DNA of 64,000 nt from Secundilactobacillus silagincola (GTDB taxonomy: Bacteria; Bacillota; Bacilli; Lactobacillales; Lactobacillaceae), in NCBI RefSeq assembly GCF_002583405.1, contig NZ_BCMJ01000005.1:1-64000 (forward strand), given 5' to 3'. Position numbers and translations under genes: made by a program. Every line of letters starts with the position of its first letter. Positions within the stretch are counted from its first letter, which is position 1. The notes under the pieces are model-generated. The model saw only the letters and a program-made list of their open reading frames with translations. It was not told the DNA's origin and made no database searches. Of the stretch, positions 8,842 through 18,017 are shown one piece after another.

Positions 8842-8850
8842 GGAGTCAAA

Positions 8851-9297
8851 TTATTTACTTAACAGTGATTTTACAGTCTTGTTAACAAGACTACCATCAG
8901 CTTTACCCTTAAGTTTAGGCATGACAGCGCCCATCACTTTACCGAAGTCAGCCATTGAACTGGCACCAACTTCACTAACCGTATCAGTGACGATTTGCTT
9001 AACTTCGTCATCGCTCAGTTGCTTTGGTGCATATTTCTCCACCAGCTTGATCTCAGCATCCAAACCGTCAACTAAATCCTGACGGCCTGCATCAGCAAAT
9101 TCTTGGCGAGATTCCTTCCGTTGCTTAAGTTCACGGGAAAGTACCGTTAACTCCTCGTCATCGCTTAAATCATGGCCCAGCTTAACCCGTTCGTTGGTTA
9201 AAGCTGCTTTGATCATCCGAATAACACTCAAAGCAACTTTGTCACGAGCCTTCATAGCTGTTTTTAAATCTTCTGTAAGCGTGTCTGATAATGACAT
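8851..9297 (-). CDS. yqeY: GatB/YqeY domain-containing protein
   Basis: A 148-residue YqeY protein. It resembles the tRNA-interacting tail domain of GatB, and its own role is unknown. Typical features are [16 protein letters not shown] at the start, the [17 protein letters not shown] segment and the late [14 protein letters not shown] motif. I use the ATG at 9297, with AGGAGG nine bases upstream, rather than the longer frame. It follows rpsU in the usual rpsU-yqeY order, but a terminator lies between the two. Confidence 0.93.
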   Translation of the reverse strand: MSLSDTLTEDLKTAMKARDKVALSVIRMIKAALTNERVKLGHDLSDDEELTVLSRELKQRKESRQEFADAGRQDLVDGLDAEIKLVEKYAPKQLSDDEVKQIVTDTVSEVGASSMADFGKVMGAVMPKLKGKADGSLVNKTVKSLLSK

Positions 9298-9336
9298 GTC
9301 AAAAAACCTCCTAATATTCATTAATTGGTTCAAATC

Positions 9337-9366
9337 TCAAAAAAAGACTCCTGTTAAACAGGAGCC
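9337..9366 (-). terminator. terminator after rpsU
   Basis: On the minus strand the stem GGCTCCTG/CAGGAGTC with a 5-base loop is followed by an eight-base T run. It lies between rpsU and yqeY and may only partly reduce read-through. Confidence 0.8.
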
Positions 9367-9376
9367 CCGCTGCAAC

Positions 9377-9562
9377 TTAGAAACGCTTCTTGTTCTTGCG
9401 TTTTCTTGCTGCTTCTGATTTTAATTTCTTTTTAACGCTTGGCTTTTCATAAAACTCACGTTTACGGTATTCTTGTAAAGTACCGCTTTTTGAAACGGTT
9501 CGTTTGAAGCGCCGAAGAGCATCGTCAAGAGACTCGTTTTTGCGAACGACTGTCTTTGTCAT
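9377..9562 (-). CDS. rpsU: 30S ribosomal protein bS21
   Basis: A 61-residue, very basic protein. It opens with the bS21 pattern ([17 protein letters not shown]) and ends in a Lys/Arg-rich tail. bS21 sits near the anti-Shine-Dalgarno region of the 30S subunit and assists initiation. AGGGAGGGATTT before the ATG is a strong ribosome site. The gene heads the rpsU-yqeY unit and is divergent from ppsR. Confidence 0.97.
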   Translation of the reverse strand: MTKTVVRKNESLDDALRRFKRTVSKSGTLQEYRKREFYEKPSVKKKLKSEAARKRKNKKRF

Positions 9563-9769
9563 GTAAATCCCTCCCTCCGAGCTCTAATAGTAACCGATTG
9601 AAAATGAACAACAAAAGAAGCCCTTTCCAATAGTTCCTTTTAATTATACCTACCTAATGGCCGAACGTCAATCATTTCAATTAAGTTTTATCATAGAAAT
9701 TCAAATATCATCTGCAAGTTCGCACCTGTGCTAAAATTAGACTAAATCGAAATTAACGGGGGCTTTATT

Positions 9770-10609
9770 ATGGCTGAAAATTCAGATATCGATATCTTCA
9801 TTATCTCAGATTCATCCGGTGAAACGGCGTTAACTGTTGCTCAAACTGCAGTAGCACAATTTCCCGACATCCAAGTTAAGTATCAGCGCTTTCCTTTCAT
9901 TCAAACGGAGTCGATTCTAACTGGTATTTTAAAAATGGCTGCGCGTAAAAAAGCCGTCCTTTACTATACACTGGTTACCCCTACCTTAAGTGAACAGATT
10001 TCGCACTTTACGGAGGAGAATCACCTGCAAGCCTTTGATTGCCTTCAACCAGCCATCAAAGCTTTAACCGACAGAACCGGTGTTAAGCCTGCATCCATCC
10101 CAAGCATTAATCACAGTTTGACGGACACCTACTTTGATCGTATCGGTGCCATGGAATTCGCTGTGGCCTATGATGACGGTAAAGATCCCACAGGTCTGCT
10201 GAAAGCCGATATTGTCATTCTCGGCGTTTCGCGGACTTCCAAAACACCATTATCACTTTTCTTGGCAAATCGTGGGATTAAAGTGGCCAACTTACCGCTA
10301 TCGCCAACCTCACAACTGCCTGACGAATTATGGAAAGTCGATCCTGCTAAGATTATTGGCTTAACTAACAGTCCCAAAGTTTTACGGCGGATTCGCCAGC
10401 AACGCATGATCTCGTATGGCTTACCAGCTGAAAGTGCCTATTCAGACACGGAAAAAATTAAGGCAGAGCTTAAATACGCTGACGAAATTTATAAGAAGAT
10501 TGGTTGCCTAGTGATCAATGTGTCAAATAAGTCCATCGAGGAAACCGCGACGCTTATTCTGGAAAATTTGAATCTTGAACCTGCAGAAGTTGATACCATC
10601 AAAGATTAA
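9770..10609 (+). CDS. ppsR: PpsR-family bifunctional serine/threonine kinase and phosphorylase (PPDK/PEP synthase regulator)
   Basis: A DUF299 protein (YqfL in Bacillus). The family phosphorylates and dephosphorylates a Thr of pyruvate phosphate dikinase or PEP synthase. The P-loop GVSRTSKT is at 152-159, and the ISDSSGETA segment is near the N-terminus. Length 279 is normal. GGGGGC precedes the ATG, and an extended -10 (TGCTAAAAT) lies about 30 bases upstream. The target kinase gene is not in the window. The gene ends 17 bases before a repeated intergenic element. Confidence 0.92.
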   Translation: MAENSDIDIFIISDSSGETALTVAQTAVAQFPDIQVKYQRFPFIQTESILTGILKMAARKKAVLYYTLVTPTLSEQISHFTEENHLQAFDCLQPAIKALTDRTGVKPASIPSINHSLTDTYFDRIGAMEFAVAYDDGKDPTGLLKADIVILGVSRTSKTPLSLFLANRGIKVANLPLSPTSQLPDELWKVDPAKIIGLTNSPKVLRRIRQQRMISYGLPAESAYSDTEKIKAELKYADEIYKKIGCLVINVSNKSIEETATLILENLNLEPAEVDTIKD

Positions 10610-10625
10610 CTATTCTTCAATAAAG

Positions 10626-10677
10626 AAGTTGTGACATCAGTCTATATTGATAAAAATTTCATTTGGTTTCTTAACTT
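10626..10677 (+). repeat. intergenic repeat module 2, copy 1
   Basis: The stretch beginning AAGTTGTGACATCAGTC and ending TTTCTTAACTT resembles 15141-15188 (same strand) and 33933-33983 (opposite strand). All three are outside genes. About 50 bases long; similarity was judged by eye. Confidence 0.5.
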
Positions 10678-10728
10678 AAAGACAATTTAAAGTTTGCTTT
10701 TGTTCAATACTTTAATCTAGTCTGAACC

Positions 10729-10838
10729 TGCGCCACAACTCAGATTCCGGCCATTTAACACAAAACGTATTCCGACAAAGTTCGACGGAATACGTTTTTT
10801 TGCGTTAAATTCTGGAATCTATCGAGTTGTGTCACACT
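10729..10838 (+). repeat. intergenic hairpin element (module 1), copy A
   Basis: Conserved left end TGCGCCACAACTCAGATTC and right end TTCTGGAATCT...GTTGTGTCACAC flank a variable hairpin (10762-10774 with 10786-10798) ending in a T run. The same ends occur in reverse orientation at 35802-35917, with different hairpin bases. It lies between convergent ppsR and nfo and should terminate both. Confidence 0.75.
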
Positions 10839-10841
10839 CTC

Positions 10842-11771
10842 TTAATCGTCAAAACTAAGACTGGTATCAAACGGTTTTTGAGCCAACACGTCCGCCTCAA
10901 TATTTGGATTGAAGACCTGTCGCTTTAGCATCTCTACCTCGTAGCCATATGGCGCAAATTTATGCTTCTTGTCAACGGCCACCCATGGTGTTTCCATCAC
11001 CTTGGGGACGTTTTCCAAGCTTGGGTGATGCGCAACAGCGTTCAAAGCATCAAAGCCAATGGTCCCGTTACCCAATAATTCATGACGGTCTTTGTGACTG
11101 CCTTGAGGATTCTTTGAATCATTCAAATGAATGACCTGCAAACGATCCAGGCCGATAACATCGTCAAACTGTTTCAGTACACCATCAAAGTCATTTTTAA
11201 TGTCATATCCAGCATCACTGGTGTGACAGGTATCGAAACAAACGGAAAGCTTATCATTGTCGGTCACCTGATCGATAATTGACGCTAACTGTTCGAAGGT
11301 AATTCCCACTTCAGTCCCCTTGCCAGCCATGGTTTCCAGCGCGATTTTGACCTTTTGATCCGGTTCAATAATTTCGTTTAAGCCCTTGGCAATTTGTGCA
11401 ATGGCCGCTTCCGGTCCCGCGCCAACGTGGGCACCCGGATGGAGGACAATCTGAGTTGCACCAATGGCTTCTGCCCGTTTAACCTCTTCTCGCAGAAATT
11501 GAACGGCAAAGGGATAATTTTCAGGTTTAACCGTGTTCCCTAAATTAACGACGTATGGCGCGTGAACTACGATTTGCTGTAGCCCGTGATCCTTCATAAA
11601 GGCGTGACCGGCCTCAATGTTCAGTTCATCAATGGGCTTGCGACGCGTATTTTGCGGTGCTCCGGTATAAACCATGAACACATTTTCACCATAACTTGCC
11701 GCTTCTTTGGCTGAACCAAGCAGCATCTCTTTGCCCTTCATACTTACGTGTGAACCAATTAATAACGTCAT
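10842..11771 (-). CDS. nfo: deoxyribonuclease IV (AP endonuclease)
   Basis: Endonuclease IV cleaves DNA 5' of abasic sites in base excision repair. The TIM-barrel zinc motifs are present: GSHVS at the start, [33 protein letters not shown] and H-DRHE-LG-G. At 309 residues it is slightly longer than the usual 280-300 because of a C-terminal tail. Its ATG overlaps the stop of the teichoic acid gene upstream by four bases, so it appears to be the last gene of the tag operon. Confidence 0.95.
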   Translation of the reverse strand: MTLLIGSHVSMKGKEMLLGSAKEAASYGENVFMVYTGAPQNTRRKPIDELNIEAGHAFMKDHGLQQIVVHAPYVVNLGNTVKPENYPFAVQFLREEVKRAEAIGATQIVLHPGAHVGAGPEAAIAQIAKGLNEIIEPDQKVKIALETMAGKGTEVGITFEQLASIIDQVTDNDKLSVCFDTCHTSDAGYDIKNDFDGVLKQFDDVIGLDRLQVIHLNDSKNPQGSHKDRHELLGNGTIGFDALNAVAHHPSLENVPKVMETPWVAVDKKHKFAPYGYEVEMLKRQVFNPNIEADVLAQKPFDTSLSFDD

Positions 11772-12994
11772 TTTTTAATTCCCCCTAAAATCACTTCGGC
11801 AACTTTCTGCGAAGCTGCCCCATCTTCCCACTCACAATATTTCGCGTTAAAGCCAGCCAATTGGGAACGGTAGTCAGGAAAGTCCCCCTGTTTAGCAAAC
11901 TGAGCCACGTACGCATCAAAGTCCGCTTCAGTAGTGGCCAATGGTCCGGGAATCTCAGCTTGGTAATTAAAGTAAAACCCTCTCAGCTGATCGCGATAAT
12001 GCTCTAAATCATAGGCATAAAACAACATTGGCCGGTTGAGGTTGGCGAAATCAAACATGACTGAGGAATAATCGGTAATCATCAAATCGGTAATCAAATA
12101 AAGATTAGCAATATCCTCATCCGCAATGATTTTTACCCGATCCTCAAACCCCTTAATATCAATGTGATCCTTCACCAAATAGTGTGGTCTCAACACCAAC
12201 ACAGTATTGTCCTCAACCTGTTCAAAAAAGCGTTGCAGGCTAAACGGCAGTTCAAAGTGATACTGGCCGGTTTGAATGGCATCATCATCCCGCCAAGTCG
12301 GTGCGTAAGTAATGACGGTTGCGTTGGCATCACCCACTAATCGCTGCTTCAACTGTTGAATCGCTGCTGGCGTATTTTGACGATACAGCACATCGTTTCT
12401 GGGATAACCAATATCCAAAAACTGATTGTGAAACTGAAAGGCCGACCGAAAAATTTGCTTAGAATAGTCATTTGGCGCAATCAGATAGTCCCAACGCGCA
12501 GCTTCACGAGTAAACTGACGATAGTAGTCCGCCGTTTTCGTCCCCGGAATCGCAACGTGCTCAATGTCCACACCTAAATGCTTCAATGGTGTACCATGCC
12601 AGGTTTGAATGTAAACCGTCCCTTTATTCTTGCACCACCAGTTTGGCAGTCTGGAATTCAAGACCCAAAAACCAGCATGAGCCATGAGCCAAACCCATTT
12701 AAACGAAAACCGTTTCACTAACTGAATATCTGGGTACTTCGCGTGCAACTCACGATAGCGACGTGGTTTAACCCCAAAATAAGCGGTCTTTTTTAACTCC
12801 GGACGATCAGCAACCAGCTGGTGATAAATTGCTGCCGGATTATCGTTAACATCGTTACCATTAAAACTTTCAAACATGATCAGATCTTTTTTTGCCGGGA
12901 TACAAATAAACCCATCGTTTAAAACGATGAGTCCATAGCGAATCACGATTTTTAGACCTTTGACGACTTGATTTTTAAGTCCAGCCATTTTCAC
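11768..12994 (-). CDS. CDP-glycerol glycerophosphotransferase (TagF-like, teichoic acid polymerase family)
   Basis: A 408-residue glycerophosphotransferase of the TagF/TagB family, which transfers glycerol phosphate from CDP-glycerol in wall teichoic acid synthesis. The catalytic pattern [11 protein letters not shown], the APNDYSK segment, [15 protein letters not shown] and [16 protein letters not shown] are all clear. There is no long N-terminal extension. The GTG start has AGGAGG seven bases upstream. It is cotranscribed with tagG and tagB. Whether it polymerises a chain or adds single units cannot be told. Confidence 0.88.
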   Translation of the reverse strand: MKMAGLKNQVVKGLKIVIRYGLIVLNDGFICIPAKKDLIMFESFNGNDVNDNPAAIYHQLVADRPELKKTAYFGVKPRRYRELHAKYPDIQLVKRFSFKWVWLMAHAGFWVLNSRLPNWWCKNKGTVYIQTWHGTPLKHLGVDIEHVAIPGTKTADYYRQFTREAARWDYLIAPNDYSKQIFRSAFQFHNQFLDIGYPRNDVLYRQNTPAAIQQLKQRLVGDANATVITYAPTWRDDDAIQTGQYHFELPFSLQRFFEQVEDNTVLVLRPHYLVKDHIDIKGFEDRVKIIADEDIANLYLITDLMITDYSSVMFDFANLNRPMLFYAYDLEHYRDQLRGFYFNYQAEIPGPLATTEADFDAYVAQFAKQGDFPDYRSQLAGFNAKYCEWEDGAASQKVAEVILGGIKK

Positions 12995-13017
12995 CGTAAT
13001 TCCTCCTTGTTTATTTA

Positions 13018-13824
13018 CTAAATTAAGTCAACGAAACGTGAACGGAACTTGTAGTGCAAGTGTGAGCCGACTAATAAGAAGAACAAAACAATTAGCCAGA
13101 ACTCAATGGTCAACGTCGGCCGCTGCCAGAACCAGCCTTGCCCTAACATGGCTTCCCGGAAACCAGAAACCACGTAGAAGAACGGGTTCAACTGTAAAAG
13201 TCGGGTGACAACTGGTGGAAAACTGCCGGTTTCGAAGTTAAACAGCACACCAGAAATATAGAACAACATCCGCATTACTGACTGCAACAACACGTGATAG
13301 TCCCGAATCAAGATTGACACTGCTGAGTTAAAAATCCCAAAGGCAATCAAGAACATGATCATGCAGAAGAAGTAGTAGATCCATTCAATCCAGTAAATGC
13401 TTGGTCGGATACCGTAAATCAACCCAACCACGATTGACACCACTAACATCGTCCAAAACGAACTTAAATTCGACACGATCTTAATCGATGGCAAGGCAGA
13501 AACCGGAAACTTCATCTTAGAAACCATGCTGACACGTTGATAGATACTCTTAGACGCATCCAACGTCGCCCGGTTCATGAAGAACCAAGGAGTGATTCCG
13601 ATAACCATCCATGGTAAGTAATCAACACCGCTGCTTTGACCGTGCTTAAGGCCAACACCGAACACTAGCCAGTAAATACAGATCTGAATCAGTGGGTATA
13701 AGTACTCCCAAACTAAGCCCAAATAATGGCTTTGATAACTGGCACGATCTTCGTATTTTGAAATCCGGAAAATCATACCTAAACTCTCAAATTGTTCCTT
13801 AAATAAGGTTACGACCTCTTTCAA
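13018..13824 (-). CDS. tagG: teichoic acid ABC exporter permease
   Basis: A 268-residue ABC-2 type permease like TagG, which with the ATPase TagH moves undecaprenyl-linked teichoic acid across the membrane. Six hydrophobic segments are visible, and the N-terminal amphipathic part contains YQSHYLGLVWEYLYP, typical of polysaccharide exporters. The TTG start follows AAGGAG. It sits between two glycerophosphotransferase genes. No TagH ATPase gene is next to it or elsewhere in the window. Confidence 0.9.
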   Translation of the reverse strand: MKEVVTLFKEQFESLGMIFRISKYEDRASYQSHYLGLVWEYLYPLIQICIYWLVFGVGLKHGQSSGVDYLPWMVIGITPWFFMNRATLDASKSIYQRVSMVSKMKFPVSALPSIKIVSNLSSFWTMLVVSIVVGLIYGIRPSIYWIEWIYYFFCMIMFLIAFGIFNSAVSILIRDYHVLLQSVMRMLFYISGVLFNFETGSFPPVVTRLLQLNPFFYVVSGFREAMLGQGWFWQRPTLTIEFWLIVLFFLLVGSHLHYKFRSRFVDLI

Positions 13825-13847
13825 AGGTTAACACTCCTTTACGCCAC

Positions 13848-15002
13848 TTATTTTGCTAAATAGTGACAGTAATATTCCACAACCCGTTGGGTCGCATGAC
13901 CATCATTATAGGTATTCCAATGATGGTTAAACCTGGTAAAATCAGTTTGACTATCAGCTAAAATAGCTGCCTTTAGTTCAGATGGCGTCCGCAAAGGTGC
14001 TGACGGTAACCACTTTAAAAAGTGGGGTTGAATGCCAGGGTTTTGCTGGTATTCTTCTAAATCAGACATATAGAAAAGCAGGCTATGAGCGTGTGGCAGC
14101 AAACTATAATCGAAAGCAATGGACGAATAGTCAGTGATCAACGTCTCCGTTACCATCAGCAGATCTGTGGTTGACAGCTGCGGATAAAAGCGGACTTGAT
14201 GCGTCGTCGATTGACTGAAGCGCTGTTCGTACTTTTGCAGCAACGGGTGAAGCTTAATCACTACCACCGCGTTCGGATCTGCCACCAGTGCGTCTTTCAG
14301 TTCTGGCGTCAATTCAAACGTCATCGAATCCCGATACGTCGGTGCGTATAAAATCACCCGATGCTTGGTCAGCCCTGGAGCTAACCGGTTGATTCGATTC
14401 AGCGCGCCCTGTTGCCACTTAGTTGAAAAGAACCGGTCAGACCGCGGGTAACCCATGAGCTTCATCCGTGACCGCGGCACGCGATAACTGTCCTGAAAAA
14501 CGGTGCCCATGGCGTCTGACGCCACTACGTAGTCATCAAACTGATCGTACACTCGCTGGAAACGACGCTGATCAGCTTTCGAGCGGTGACTGGTTTTGGG
14601 ATCGCCCCAGCCAAAACGCTTGATAGCCCCATTAGCATGCCATAGCTGAACGATCTTGGCATGACGCGGATGCAATAACCCGCCTAAAAACGCATAATAA
14701 TTATCGCAGAAAATCAGCCGTGAAGACATGATCACCGGAATCCCCGTAAAAACAAAATGCAAGTTATCACGAAACGGGATCACTTTCACACCGTAAGCTG
14801 CGAGTTGTGTTGCTTCTACCTCAACGTCAGGTCGATAAAACACGACCAACTGCTGATCTTCAGGTAATTTATCAGCCAGAGCTAGTATAAACTTCAAATT
14901 ATTGCCGAAACTCATCAGGTAAATAACTGAATGAACCCTGCTTCGCTTAAAGAAGTTCAGCACAGATATCAACCGGACCAGCCAAATATAAATGACTTTC
15001 AC
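13848..15002 (-). CDS. tagB: TagB-like CDP-glycerol glycerophosphotransferase
   Basis: A 384-residue family member with the signature LWHANGAIKRFG, closer to TagB (the primase adding the first glycerol phosphate to the lipid-linked disaccharide) than to the QTWHGT form of its neighbour. Other marks are DDYVVASDAMG, GYPRSDRFF, LYAPTYRDS and TLITDYSSIAFDY. The GTG start is preceded by GGTGG. It is the first gene of the tag unit. The TagB assignment rests on motif similarity and operon position, so the precise role is tentative. Confidence 0.82.
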   Translation of the reverse strand: MKVIYIWLVRLISVLNFFKRSRVHSVIYLMSFGNNLKFILALADKLPEDQQLVVFYRPDVEVEATQLAAYGVKVIPFRDNLHFVFTGIPVIMSSRLIFCDNYYAFLGGLLHPRHAKIVQLWHANGAIKRFGWGDPKTSHRSKADQRRFQRVYDQFDDYVVASDAMGTVFQDSYRVPRSRMKLMGYPRSDRFFSTKWQQGALNRINRLAPGLTKHRVILYAPTYRDSMTFELTPELKDALVADPNAVVVIKLHPLLQKYEQRFSQSTTHQVRFYPQLSTTDLLMVTETLITDYSSIAFDYSLLPHAHSLLFYMSDLEEYQQNPGIQPHFLKWLPSAPLRTPSELKAAILADSQTDFTRFNHHWNTYNDGHATQRVVEYYCHYLAK

Positions 15003-15140
15003 AGCAGACCACCAATTCTATTTTTTCCTGTGTTACGCCACCGAACAACCGGCGTCGCAACGCACAACATGGTATTATACCACATTCATATTTTAAGTAA
15101 CTGGCTTTTATGAGAATTTAAGAATTTGTCCAAGAACGGG

Positions 15141-15290
15141 CATGACATCAATCTACTTTGCCGTGATCTGCCACTGATTTCTTAAGTTCAAAACGGTTAA
15201 AAACGTAAATAATGCCTATTCCCGCAACGTTCACCGGAATAGGCATTATTCACGTTAGATCCTAGAATTCGCCGAGCTGTGTCACACTCT
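15141..15290 (+). repeat. intergenic hairpin element, copy B (composite with module 2)
   Basis: It begins with a module 2 stretch (15141-15188). A long variable hairpin follows (AACGT-AATAATGCCTATTCC with its complement, 15202-15224 and 15233-15256). It closes with the module 1 right end (GAATTC...GAGCTGTGTCACACTCTCT). The left end of module 1 is missing. It lies between yitT and tagB, where the hairpin would terminate yitT transcription. Confidence 0.65.
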
Positions 15291-15291
15291 C

Positions 15292-16167
15292 TCACAACTT
15301 CGGTTCATAAAAATGACCCAAAACTTTATAAATTTCTGAAACACTGACAAAAGCACTAGAATCAGCTTCGTCCATAGCTTCCTCTAAATCGGACATTTCA
15401 TAACGCGAGATAACGGTGAACAGGATGGTTTTCGTGTCGTGATGATACGCACCTTCCGCATCGTGGACAATCGTGATTCCACGCCGAATATGATTTTGAA
15501 TAGAATCAATCACCGTTTTCGGCCGGTCCGTAATGATCATGACCTGCATTAACTGCTGACGAGTATACGTCATGTCCATGACTCTGGCGTTGACCACTAA
15601 CCCAATAGCGGAATAAAACGCGTGAGGCCAGCCATACAGGAACCCGGCCGCTAAAATGATCAGTGAATTAAAGGCAATGTTAATGGTTCCAATAGAACGC
15701 CCTGTCTTACGGCGGATTACAATGCCTAAAATATCCAGCCCACCGGTTGAGATCCCGTTTTTCAGAGCTAAACCAGTCCCGAAGCCGTTCACAGCGCCAC
15801 CAAATAACGCGCAAATAATCGGATCAGTAGTCAAATGAACCGGATGCAGCATTTTAATCATTAAACTGGCCAGAAAGACCGTGATCACCGTGTACATAGT
15901 GAAATTATGACTAATTTGCCGCCAAGCTAGCACGAACAATGGCACGTTCAGTAAAAACAGCCCCACTGCCGTGGAAATTACAAACGTCAGGTGCCGTTCG
16001 GTTAACGTGGTCACAATTTGGGCTAACCCGGTAATTCCAGAGGAATAAATGTGTCCCGGTGTCCAGAAGAAGTTCATGGCTATTGAAACCAAAATGCCGT
16101 ATATAAATGCAGTAGAAATTTTCCCAATTGATTGATGGCGTTTGACTAAACGCTGTACATCATCCAT
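15292..16167 (-). CDS. YitT family membrane protein
   Basis: A 291-residue protein with an N-terminal five- to six-helix membrane domain (about 20-170), containing GITGLAQI, ALFGGAVNGFGTGLALKNG and STGGLDILG. A soluble DUF2179 domain follows (about 200-285) with MQVMIITDRPK and RGITIVHDAEGAY. The family is widespread in Firmicutes and its transport function is not established. It is a single gene with its own AGGG ribosome site. A TATGCT/TAAGAT-like -10 region lies near 16210. Confidence 0.9.
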   Translation of the reverse strand: MDDVQRLVKRHQSIGKISTAFIYGILVSIAMNFFWTPGHIYSSGITGLAQIVTTLTERHLTFVISTAVGLFLLNVPLFVLAWRQISHNFTMYTVITVFLASLMIKMLHPVHLTTDPIICALFGGAVNGFGTGLALKNGISTGGLDILGIVIRRKTGRSIGTINIAFNSLIILAAGFLYGWPHAFYSAIGLVVNARVMDMTYTRQQLMQVMIITDRPKTVIDSIQNHIRRGITIVHDAEGAYHHDTKTILFTVISRYEMSDLEEAMDEADSSAFVSVSEIYKVLGHFYEPKL

Positions 16168-16265
16168 AACAAACCCTCTTATCCAATCGTAGGTTACTAT
16201 CAGTATCTTAGCATAGCATACCTTTTCCTACCGCACAGCATTCTTTTCATTTTCTAAGAACTAGT

Positions 16266-16814
16266 TCATTTAGTTTCTGATTTTTGCCAATGCTGATTAA
16301 CAAATTTTTTCCGTCCTCCCGCTTCTTCCATGGCAAAACGTTCAGGATTCTTGCGGTAAAATTCTTGGTGTTCTTCTTCTGCTTCATAGAAAGGTTTCGC
16401 GTCCTCAATTTGAGTGACGATTGGGTCGTCAAACTGATTGCTGTCTATCAAAGCTTGACGAGACTTCTCAGCAATCTGCCGTTGATAGTCATCCTTAACA
16501 AAAATTACTGGCCGGTAATTATCCCCGCGATCCTGGAACTGCCCCATAGCATCCGTTGGATCAGTCTGCTGCCAATAAATTTGAACCAGTTTCTCGTATG
16601 ATATCACTTCAGGATCAAAGGTGATTTTAACGGCTTCCGTATGTCCCGTGGTGTGACTTTTAACCTGTTCATACGTGGGATTGGCCACGTGACCGCCAGT
16701 ATAACCAGAAACCACTTTTTCAATTCCCAGCTGGGTGTCAAATGGCTTCACCATGCACCAGAAACAGCCACCGGCAAAAATTGCGGTCTCAAAATGTTTC
16801 GTTTGTTCACTCAT
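16266..16814 (-). CDS. msrA: peptide-methionine (S)-S-oxide reductase
   Basis: MsrA reduces methionine S-sulfoxide in proteins. The active-site motif GGCFWC is at 15-20, with catalytic Cys17 and Cys20. [20 protein letters not shown] and [22 protein letters not shown] are all present. The 182-residue length is typical of lactobacilli. The ATG has AGAGGTG upstream. No msrB is next to it. Confidence 0.96.
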   Translation of the reverse strand: MSEQTKHFETAIFAGGCFWCMVKPFDTQLGIEKVVSGYTGGHVANPTYEQVKSHTTGHTEAVKITFDPEVISYEKLVQIYWQQTDPTDAMGQFQDRGDNYRPVIFVKDDYQRQIAEKSRQALIDSNQFDDPIVTQIEDAKPFYEAEEEHQEFYRKNPERFAMEEAGGRKKFVNQHWQKSETK

Positions 16815-16924
16815 TTATTTCACCTCTAAATTTAATGAAACAAGTATAAAGCACTTAGTAGTAGGAAACAAGTAAATCGCACACTATCAAGTTAGCAAGT
16901 CCAAATTTAATTTTAAATTGGTAC

Positions 16925-16953
16925 TTTACAAATAATAAAATAACGGGTAAGAT
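16925..16953 (+). promoter_or_regulatory. promoter of the T-box operon
   Basis: TTTACA (16925-16930), a 17-base spacer and TAAGAT (16948-16953) lie about 25 bases before stem I of the T-box leader. Confidence 0.65.
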
Positions 16954-16977
16954 ACCCTTAAATTAAAAAATGATTAA

Positions 16978-17230
16978 AGCAATGACGAGCAAGAGTAAAC
17001 TTTTTCTCATTTTTAGAGAGTCTGCGTTTGGTGCAAGCAGGTAGTGAGACAAGTTGAAAGTAGGCTTTGAGCTGTAGATGCGATGTTTGAGTGTCTACTG
17101 GGTGCCCCCGTTATCAAGGCCAGCGAATACGATTTGATCGTGCTCGCTAAGGTTACTTATGTAACGACGACAAGGTGGTACCGCGCATTGTAAAGCGCCC
17201 TTCGAAGATTTAACTTCGAAGGGCGCTTTT
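16978..17230 (+). ncRNA. T-box leader, specifier codon apparently AGU (Ser)
   Basis: Stem I shows AGTA on its 5' side, the distal AGAGAG...TTGGTG motifs and the TTTGAGC kink-turn. The T-box AAGGTGGTACCGCGC is at 17172-17186, followed by a strong terminator (GCGCCCTTCGAAG and its complement, 17194-17230). The helix AACTT/AAGTT closes directly against GAA-AGT-A (17056-17062), so the codon in the specifier position is AGT, serine. The hisS leader in this window obeys the same GAA-NNN-A rule. The intergenic region 16815-17273 holds nothing else besides the promoter. Confidence 0.88.
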
Positions 17231-17273
17231 CTCATTTTATTTTAATTTACTATCTGATCAGGAGGAATGCTAT

Positions 17274-18017
17274 ATGACAGCATCTTTGATTCACACACTT
17301 ACTTCCATGGACCAACCGATTATCCCGGCGGCTGGCGATGGCCAAACCATGACTTTATTAAGCCAATCAAGCTTTCCCGCAATCTTTTTGGATGGGACGT
17401 TAACCACCCAGACCCTCTTGGCTGAAAACAATCAGGGGTTATTGACCCTATCGGAATACGCCAAGTTTTGCCGTGACATGCAGCTCAAAAAAACGTCACC
17501 GCTCATATACGATCTGCAATCCGGCTTTGGTAGTCCACTGAACACCTACTACGCAGCTCAAGAGTTGGAACGTTCGGGTGCGGATACCATCATCTTAAAT
17601 GATCAGACTTATCCCTCACATTCACTTAACCGGCCGACCACTACCACCCCCGCTGACTTACTTGGGAAAGCCAAAGCTGCCCAAGATGGTTTAGAAAACG
17701 ACGCCACCGAGTTATGGATCAAGTTAGAGGGTATCTGGGATTACGGTACCAAGGGCATTTTACAGCGTATCCATTATCTAGCCAACATTGGTGCTGATGC
17801 CATTATCATCGACCACTACACTGATGACCAGTTAAATACCATTATCGCCGCAACGCCAGAGTTACCTACCATCGCAACTTGGACACCGAATACCCCGCAT
17901 AACTCTGGTATCACCGCTTGGCTAGATACTGGCTGCCTGGCACGTCAAGCGCAGCAGGCTCGCCAGCAAGCACTCACTGAATTAAAGAAAGGAGCGATCG
18001 CATATGCTGAAAAATGA
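17274..18017 (+). CDS. degenerate isocitrate lyase/PEP mutase superfamily protein
   Basis: A 247-residue relative of the next gene product, recognisable from IIPAAGDG...AIFLDG, YDLQSGFGSP and GADTIILNDQ. Compared with true family enzymes the second Asp of the ADADTGYG magnesium motif is Gln82. The ED pair is ND (109-110), and the catalytic loop KRCGH is replaced by SHSLN. It therefore probably lacks lyase chemistry, or does something different. A strong AGGAGG precedes the ATG. The gene overlaps the intact paralogue by 14 bases, which suggests the two proteins are made together. Confidence 0.75.
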   Translation: MTASLIHTLTSMDQPIIPAAGDGQTMTLLSQSSFPAIFLDGTLTTQTLLAENNQGLLTLSEYAKFCRDMQLKKTSPLIYDLQSGFGSPLNTYYAAQELERSGADTIILNDQTYPSHSLNRPTTTTPADLLGKAKAAQDGLENDATELWIKLEGIWDYGTKGILQRIHYLANIGADAIIIDHYTDDQLNTIIAATPELPTIATWTPNTPHNSGITAWLDTGCLARQAQQARQQALTELKKGAIAYAEK

